From Prunus persica (lineage: Eukaryota; Streptophyta; Magnoliopsida; Rosales; Rosaceae), in NCBI RefSeq assembly GCF_000346465.2, contig NC_034011.1, positions 11,403,195 to 11,467,194 of the forward strand: DNA of 64,000 nucleotides, read 5' to 3'. The notes below the pieces were generated by a model. The model saw nothing but the letters and a program-made list of their open reading frames with translations. It had not been told where the DNA came from and did no database searches. Shown piece after piece: positions 57,401-64,000 of this stretch (its first letter is position 1; each line of letters starts with the position of its first letter). Made by a program: the position numbers and the translations under genes.

Positions 57401-57535
57401 GCTTGGGTTGCCACTTACCTACGAAATTCTATAGTGAGTGTGCCATATATGGACTTCTCATATGAACTTTCATATTAGCCACATGATCATTTCATTAAAC
57501 TCAAGTGAAGTTACTATTCAAATGAATCATGTGGC

Positions 57536-58290
57536 TAGGGTTATTTACTCAAATGGTCCTCAAACTTATATACAAGCATTTTGGTCCCTTAACTAAATTA
57601 TTCACTCAAACGGTCCATCAACTCTCCATTATTCGGCAAATTGGTCCACTGTTACATTGTGTCAATATTGTTGTTAAATACGAGGGCAAATTGGTCTCTC
57701 TCTCTCTCTCTGTTTGTAAGGTGGGTTGCAGTATGGAACAAATGATACATATACATACAGTTGGTTTTAGTAGGACAAACATGGTGAGTGATTCAAATTT
57801 ACATGCACTTTAAGTACAACACCACACCTTCCCCCCCGCCCCCGCCCCCAATGGTATATACGAAAAGATCCACATAATTCCCTCCTACAGAGTATGTTGA
57901 CCTCTACCGATGGGTCTGTTGCTTAAGGAGCGAATAGGGGAAAGAGAAAGAGAGAGAAAGAGAGAGGGGAAACAGAAGGGTGGAGGAGTCTCTGGAGGAG
58001 TGGGGGAGAAGAAATCGAGGGGAGGGGGGCGCTGAGTTTGTGTCTGAGGATTTTATTTCTCTTTTTCTTCAAATTTTTTATTATTTTTTATTAATTTTAA
58101 CCCTATTTTTATTTTTTAATTATGAAGAGTCATATTTACCTTAAAATTTGGTTAAATCTAACAGAAAATATGGTGGGACCAATTTGCCGAATAGTAAAGA
58201 GTTGATGGGCCATTTCAGCCAATAATTTAGTTAAAGGACCAAAATGCAACTAGGGTATGAGGACTATTTGAGTAAATAACCCTATTACCC
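57536..58290. mobile_element. MULE-like MITE, 755 bp, 8-bp TSD
   Basis: Inverted ends: TAGGGTTATTTACTCAAATG on the left, and CATTTGAGTAAATAACCCTA-like (one or two changes) near the right end. A second inner match is CGGCAAATTGGTCC against GGACCAATTTGCCG-like sequence. CATGTGGC lies immediately outside at 57528-57535 and 58291-58298. The interior has CT and GA microsatellite runs and no plausible protein. Confidence 0.75.
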
Positions 58291-58298
58291 CATGTGGC

Positions 58299-59240
58299 CA
58301 ATATAAAAATCCACATCTATGTCCCATATATTGCACCCTCATCATAGAACGACTCCTACTTATCTAGCTTGCAACGGGCCTAAATAACAATGATTTATTC
58401 CTATCTAAAACCACTAACAAAAAAGATACTCAATATCAAATGATATATTATGTCACAATTGACAAAAATGAAGACATATTTGAGCCCACACAACGAAATC
58501 AAGACTACAACACATGGTAGAAGCACAAAATTTCAAAACAAGTTTAACAAATTCATACTAGAATTCAATAGCAAAGGCATCTCAAACTTGTTGAACAAAC
58601 TTTAAAATAATAATAATAATAATTGTTCATAATTATTTTACAATTCCAAAATAGCAATAATAAGTTTCAGAAGTTGAATATACATTGTAAAATAAATAAA
58701 TAAATAAATAAATATACACATAAAGCACAAATTGGTGGCTACATAGCGTCTACCACTTTGAAAACATAAACATCGAAAAAATCAAGCCATTACGAACAAA
58801 ATTCAACATATCTCAAATTCCGATTTCTTATTAAACCAATATATTGTTAGGAAGTAATCATTAAATAATTATATTATTTGATCACAACAATTTAATAGAG
58901 TATCAAATAATTATCAAAATAACAGAATTAAAGTATAAATGCATAAGAAAATTCGAATCTCTAGATAACTCAGGTGTCTTAAGTAAATTCATATGTGAAT
59001 AGATATGAACTATAAGGCATTGTATAATATTTATAACCATGAAATTAAGCCAATATGAAATCTAAAACTCAAAAGGGTGCAACTTTTCATAAATTTGGCC
59101 TCTAGATACCACTTAAAGGGAAAATTAGTTCTATGCATTTCTCAAATACACAAATAGGATAATTAGCTATCTAACATGCATTTCTACTAAATACAAAGAA
59201 GCAGAAGCAAAATAGAAATTTAGAAACTCATACAAATCCT
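58299..59240. other. AT-rich intergenic sequence, no gene
   Basis: It contains short ATA and AAAT repeats (about 58608-58620 and 58690-58715). Nothing else is recognised. Confidence 0.5.
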
Positions 59241-59700
59241 TTTGAACCCTAAATATTTCTAGGCTTATGAAATGTTGCACCATAGACTCTCTAAAACAAC
59301 TTTAAAGAGAGGGATTAGAGATGTAGTTATCCTTGGAGCGAATATTGAACCCTAAGAAGATGTTCAAGTAGAGTGCTTGATTTCTCCTTACTTGATACTC
59401 CACTATGGCTCACCAATAGGTATAATAGTCTCACCAAAGCTCTTCATCAAGGATGGATGGAGATGAGAGAATGAGAACTTGGGAGAGGACAAGAGTGCTA
59501 GTTCTTGCTCTCCAAAGTGGCCTTCCAAGAGGGGCACTTTGTTTGTACAAATTTCCTGCCTTGGATGTTCGGAGAGGATCCTTGCGTCTCTTGAATGAAC
59601 CCTTCCTCAAACCCTGCAAAACAATGGTGGTCAATCGGAGAACACAGGTGTGGTGTTGGTCAAAGGCCCTTTGATTGAAAGGACCAGCCCGAATTGCCCC
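59241..59700. repeat. Diverged copy of the LTR-like repeat seen at 7300-7565
   Basis: Matches include GATGTTCAAGTAGAG, ACCAAAGCTCTTCATCAAGG and GATGAGAGAATGAGA in the same order and orientation as at 7390-7570. The overlapping minus and plus frames (59431-59674) are chance products. Confidence 0.55.
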
Positions 59701-60575
59701 TTGAAATCAGTGACAAACCCTTTCCCTATCGACACCAGGCATGTGTAGGCCCAAATTACTAAAATACCCTTCTTACCATAATTCCAAAACAACTTTTGGA
59801 CTTGACTTCTACCGGAAAATCAATAGAGCCTCCCTTGAAACTGGCTCAAAACCCAAAAATCTACATGCACAGCAAACACAATTACTTCCCAAGCGTTCAA
59901 CAAGCACAAGGTATAAACCACACACCAATTAGCAAAAGTTTCAATGGGCTTCAATCCCCCTACCAACATAAGAAAGTTAGCAAAATCGTCTTGGCATAAC
60001 TGAACATAACAAACAAATCATAAACTTGCAGCTGCACCTAGGTTAGCCTAGGTTGCCTACATACCCTTACTGAGGGATCAAGCAACACGCAGTTCTTTCT
60101 ACCATAAATCACAATTAAGATAATATCGAAATGTTCAAAGTGAAATCAACAATAAAATTATAGAATTATTCTTTACCTTGATTTCAACAAGCTATAATTA
60201 AATGTCATTCCATGTAAATAAGTACCTGATGGTTCAATTAGTTTATCATTGTACACCAAACACATATGTACCCACACCTTTTACTTAAAAGCCATACCTG
60301 CTACCGTCTGCATAGTGTATATGTCCTGCAATTACCCACTAAGAGGTATACGGAAATATCATTAAATCCAAAGGTAACTAGGGAAAGGGAAACTAGCCAA
60401 CCACCTATGTGGACAAGTCGGGCAGGTGACATGAGCAGGGTGGCGAAGAATATCCTGTTAACAATACAAAACATATTAGTACTACACTGTTCTCCATATA
60501 GGTGTACCCCAAACATAATCCGTCAATTCCATAAATAATCTGTCAATTCCAAGTACTACCATATGTGTGGCACAT

Positions 60576-60750
60576 CCTAGCAGAACTCAGAGACAAATGG
60601 TCAATCTAAGAACACAATCCTAGCAGAACTCAAGGAGATATACTGAACATGAGAATGAAAATCCTAGCAGAACTTAGGGAGATATACTCAACCTGAGAAC
60701 ACAAATGCTAGCATAACTCAGGGAGATATACTCAACCTGATAATGCAAAT
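60576..60750. repeat. 44-bp tandem repeat, four copies
   Basis: Units start at 60576, 60619, 60663 and 60707 with CCTAGCAGAACTCAGG-like sequence followed by GAGATATACTCAACCTGAGA. They differ by a few substitutions. Confidence 0.88.
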
Positions 60751-60829
60751 CTTAACACCACACGGTTCGGGCAACTCTGAGACTCGTGGGGCAATGTCAT
60801 ATGCGTTATACTCATCCAAAGATAACCAA

Positions 60830-60960
60830 GTCGTCCAAAGACAATCCAAAGACATCCCCGAAGGCAATTGTATGTCCGAAGACATTCCAAAGACAACCGA
60901 GATATCTATGAAGACATCAATATCTCTGAAGGCAACAGTATTTCCGAAGGCAACACAATC
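60830..60960. repeat. Degenerate short tandem repeat (CCGAAGACA/CCGAAGGCAA)
   Basis: About eight imperfect copies of a unit such as ATGTCCGAAGACATTCCAAA alternate with CTGAAGGCAACAGTA-like versions. Noncoding. Confidence 0.6.
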
Positions 60961-62066
60961 CAATTTTAAACCATTTAACACATATGTAAAAATAAACATA
61001 TATATATTATACTTGCAAAGTAAAAGCAATTGAAGAGTAATTCCAAAATATTTAATAAAACGCTAATAGAATAATACCATTTTAAAAACAAACAAACAAA
61101 CCACAAACACCTTCTAACCAAATGGTCTCGCTCGGACCGGTGAGGCCCACTATCTAGGTCAATTAGGTCTGCGGGGCCCATGACCTCTGATTTTCAATCC
61201 AAAAGTTCCTATAGGTCTAACAAAGTCTACTAAATAAGTTGCAAAAGTTTGGTCTTGATCAAGCGGTCGGATCTAAGCCAATCGCACGATCAGACGACGA
61301 TTGGTTTGCCTAATCATAGAATTATTGACTTAGAGTATTCGGGACTCTGTTTCTTGATCCGTAAGTTCCTACAAGATCCTAGGGGTATAAGGAACAACAT
61401 AATTGAAATTGAAACCAATCCAACAGTCCGAACCTATCAAACCTGGATATTGCATAATAGGGGTACTATCCGTTTGATAGTCAAACGGTAACCAAATTCA
61501 AATCCAAGAATACCGTCGTGCTCATGACAACAAGGGACTAGGTCGAAAGTAAGTCGCCAACATAAGGCCACGAGCCAATGCCGACAGTGGGTGTCTCGAG
61601 AAAATTTCAGCGACCAAAAATCCCTAAAACACAAGCCAATACCTGCACCAATGGATCAAGCACAATTAGGGGATCATTTTTTATTCTTGGACCCCTGCTA
61701 AAAAGTGACCGGAGTGGCCTGAAAGGGTGTCTAAATCAACCTCCCAATTCTCAAAATCAACCCAAACCATGTATACAATCAGCAAGAGCATGAGGAGAGG
61801 ATCGAAATTCATACTTGGATTGACGTTAACGACCACATCAGTTACAGGAATCAATGTCGGAAAGCGAAACCCTCATTCTCCATTTTCGAGCTCTCTCCAG
61901 CGTCGTGAGGAGTAGGGGAGGTCGAGCTTTAGCCCAGACATGGTCGCTGGTCAGTGGCTCTTATTTTTCAACTGGTATTGTCATCAGAAGTTACCGGACT
62001 AGGACATTGTGTTGCCAGAAAGACGAACAAAGGAGGAAGAGAGACATAAGGGGAATAGACAGAACC

Positions 62067-62093
62067 GGGGGGGGGGGGGGGGGGGGGGGGGGG
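62067..62093. repeat. 27-base poly-G run
   Basis: An uninterrupted G homopolymer follows AGAACC. Such runs are rare in plant DNA and error-prone in sequencing, so the exact length is unreliable. Confidence 0.9.
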
Positions 62094-62840
62094 TTCACAC
62101 TGCGCAAGAGAGAGCTGGGTATTTAATGTTTTTGAACAATTTTAGTAATTTCCGATACGTCCTTTCCATTTTCAGACATTTTCTCCTTCGTTACAACTCG
62201 AAATTAGGCGTGCCGCATGTCTATGAAAAGGAACCAAGAAAATTTCCAAAACTAGCCCCCCCAAAAAAAAAGTTAACCCTAAACCACTAAAGAACCTTAA
62301 GGTTAAAGTCGTCCTTTCACTTTAGAATTTTGAAAATTAAATTAAATTTTGGAACGGAATATTACACCGATGCCTAAGTTTATGGTCTCGGAAAATGTAG
62401 ATAAAACTGAAAGGTATGTAGTTTCCTCTCCAAGGAGATGAGGTGGCGCGGACGCTGGGACAAAGAAAGAGAGGAGAACAACGTGAGCCATGAGAGAAAG
62501 AGAAAAGAGAGGTTACGTGAGAGCCTTGGGGTATTTTGTTAGGGTTTTGGAATTAGGTTTAGAATTACAACATGTGTGAGTTATGCTTGCCTTTATATAG
62601 AGTCTCCTTCGTTGGTAGGATTTGTGGAGAATAATTCCCTTTTAAAGTGAATTATTTTTTTCCATAAATAAGATTATAAGATAAATCAAGGAGATTAGGT
62701 CGAAATCGAATCCTTGATTTAAGGAGATACTTCTATCTTAAATCAGGATAAGTGGCTAGTTAAATGAGATTTAATTAGCACAATTATTTGACCTAAGGAA
62801 TATTCCATCTTCCACGTGTCACTTTCTGAATGGCTGCTGA

Positions 62841-64000
62841 AAATATGTGTTTCCATAGACTTGAGAGAGAGGTTTGATTTTTCCTCTCTTCCAATTTTCC
62901 AATTTGAAAACCTTGAATGAAATGGTGCTATGACATCATATATATAGACCCATGGTGAGACACGTGTGAATCTAAGTCCACTTATGTGCCCCAACCTCTC
63001 TTTGGTGGCCTAGTTTTGGGCCTTTTTGGTCCAACACATTTATACCTTAATGTGTCATATATGTCTAAAGTCTTATGGTTCAATTCTTAATTCTTTAAGT
63101 CATGTGAGAGACAACTAAGTTCAATAATTTTAATTATTTAAATTAAATTATTCTAATTTGTTTAATTTGTTTAATGCCATAATTAATTAAGTTATTAATC
63201 TTGTTGTTCACCCATTTTGATTTTAATCCTGTGATGGTAGGGTAAAGTTCCCCATTGGCTTGAAAATCATTGGTGGTCAACAAGCCGACTTTCTTTTGTG
63301 TGTGAACGTGCCACTGCTAGCTGTTCAAAACCCTAGCAGACTTCTAAAAAATAGATAACTTGCGCCCCAAGTTACTGACTTTTAAACCAACCAATTGTGA
63401 ACTTGGGTGAGAAATATCTCCCAAGTAAGTTCTTTTCTTGCCTCAGACTGGTGAGAACTTCACAATTTTTCACAATATAAAAATGGTAGTTCTGGCCATA
63501 ATAAATGAAAAGAAGACAAACTGCTTAGGCAGAACTGCCTATTATAAGACTTAAAAAGTGAAATGACAACATCGAGAAAGACAACAGAATGTTGTACTTC
63601 GATTTCTGCCTAGGTAGCTGTTTCTGAACTGGGCTGGATTGGCTATGTCTATGCTGGATTAGATCGTCAACATCTTCAACTAATGAGTTTCAGCTAGAAA
63701 TCGATACCAACATTTGAGTTTGGCAGAGCTTCAATTTATTTCGAGCCATGGAAGGCTTGCTGAAAGGGCAGAATTGAGGCCTCTCCAGTCTGGTGGGGAC
63801 ATAAATGGCTAGATTGATGGTCACTGAGCTGCAGCTGCGCTATGGTGCCTATTCTGCTTGACCAAGGCTTTCTTGAGGTTTTCATATTTGTGAAAAACCC
63901 TGACTCTGCTTGACTTGGCTTCGTGCTGAACTAAATTTGTAACGAGAGTAATTTCGCTTTGTAAAACTATTTCTCTTAACTGAACCGAAACTAGAGATAT
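62841..64000. repeat. Second half of the diverged LTR-like repeat and flank
   Basis: About 62850-63200 corresponds to 7630-7684 plus 12602-12900 (CTCTCTTCCAATTTTCCAAT, TTTGAAAACCTTGAATGA, then ATGTGTCATATATGTCTAAA). 63240-64000 is noncoding, with no recognised gene. The relation suggests a family member broken by the block at 59701-62840. Confidence 0.45.

Larger units (their letters stand above)
59701..62840. repeat. Block separating the two halves of the LTR-like repeat; probable nested retroelement sequence
   Basis: Noncoding. It includes tandem repeats at 60576-60750 and 60830-60960, a 27-base G run at 62067-62093, and a stretch (61120-61500) with the look of a long LTR. No element ends, primer-binding site or protein motifs were found. 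The frames of 60-103 codons have no recognisable features. Confidence 0.35.

Noticed and set aside
60576..60960. Regular repeats suggestive of a CRISPR-like array
   Set aside because: The units are contiguous tandem repeats without unique spacers, in a plant nuclear context.

Overview
The window reads as nuclear DNA of a eudicot plant: AT-rich intergenic sequence, genes split by GT-AG introns, plant-only families (TCP, ATL, X8) and a dense layer of plant transposons. A woody rosid such as a Rosaceae member would fit, but the sequence alone does not prove that. Exon borders, element ends and target-site duplications (TSDs) were placed by eye, with no database search.

Four host genes are supported. 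(1) 20803-24140, plus strand: an eight-exon mitochondrial rhomboid-like protein of the RBL12 type, in which both residues of the catalytic Ser-His dyad appear to be replaced. (2) 33576-34724, plus strand: a single-exon CIN-type TCP transcription factor (TCP4/TCP3-like) with a recognisable miR319 target site and a very long GA microsatellite upstream. (3) 43604-44374, plus strand: an intronless ATL-type RING-H2 E3 ubiquitin ligase. (4) 54071-55095, minus strand: a secreted X8-domain protein, probably GPI-anchored, whose sixth conserved cysteine sits on a 28-nt microexon. They are unrelated single genes spaced about 10 kb apart, with no sign of a cluster or pathway.

The rest is largely transposon-derived. 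1-1366 is the 3' end of a CACTA element with a GCGCGACGAA subterminal array. 1540-1940 is a hAT-like MITE (short nonautonomous DNA transposon). 2365-6760 is a decayed minus-strand Ty1/copia element carrying nested LTR insertions. 7685-12598 is a nearly complete PIF/Harbinger element with both genes, inserted in an older LTR-like repeat (about 7200-13900). 14321-19260 and 39983-42306 are two large inverted repeats of one family, the first enclosing a MULE-like element at 16414-17342. 24.2-33 kb and 34.7-39.9 kb are intergenic and dotted with SINEs and MITEs. 45.2-47.1 kb holds a Stowaway-like MITE, a local duplication and TA arrays. 48.3-51.9 kb is a rearranged Ty3/gypsy region with head-to-head copies of a leader ORF around a primer-binding site. 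56.8-58.3 kb contains a 5'-truncated LINE and a MULE-like MITE, both with clear TSDs. 59.2-64.0 kb is retroelement-derived sequence related to the repeat at 7-13 kb.

No tRNA, rRNA, CRISPR array or prokaryote-type system was seen. The observation most worth following up is the rhomboid gene that keeps its fold and reading frame but lacks the catalytic dyad.
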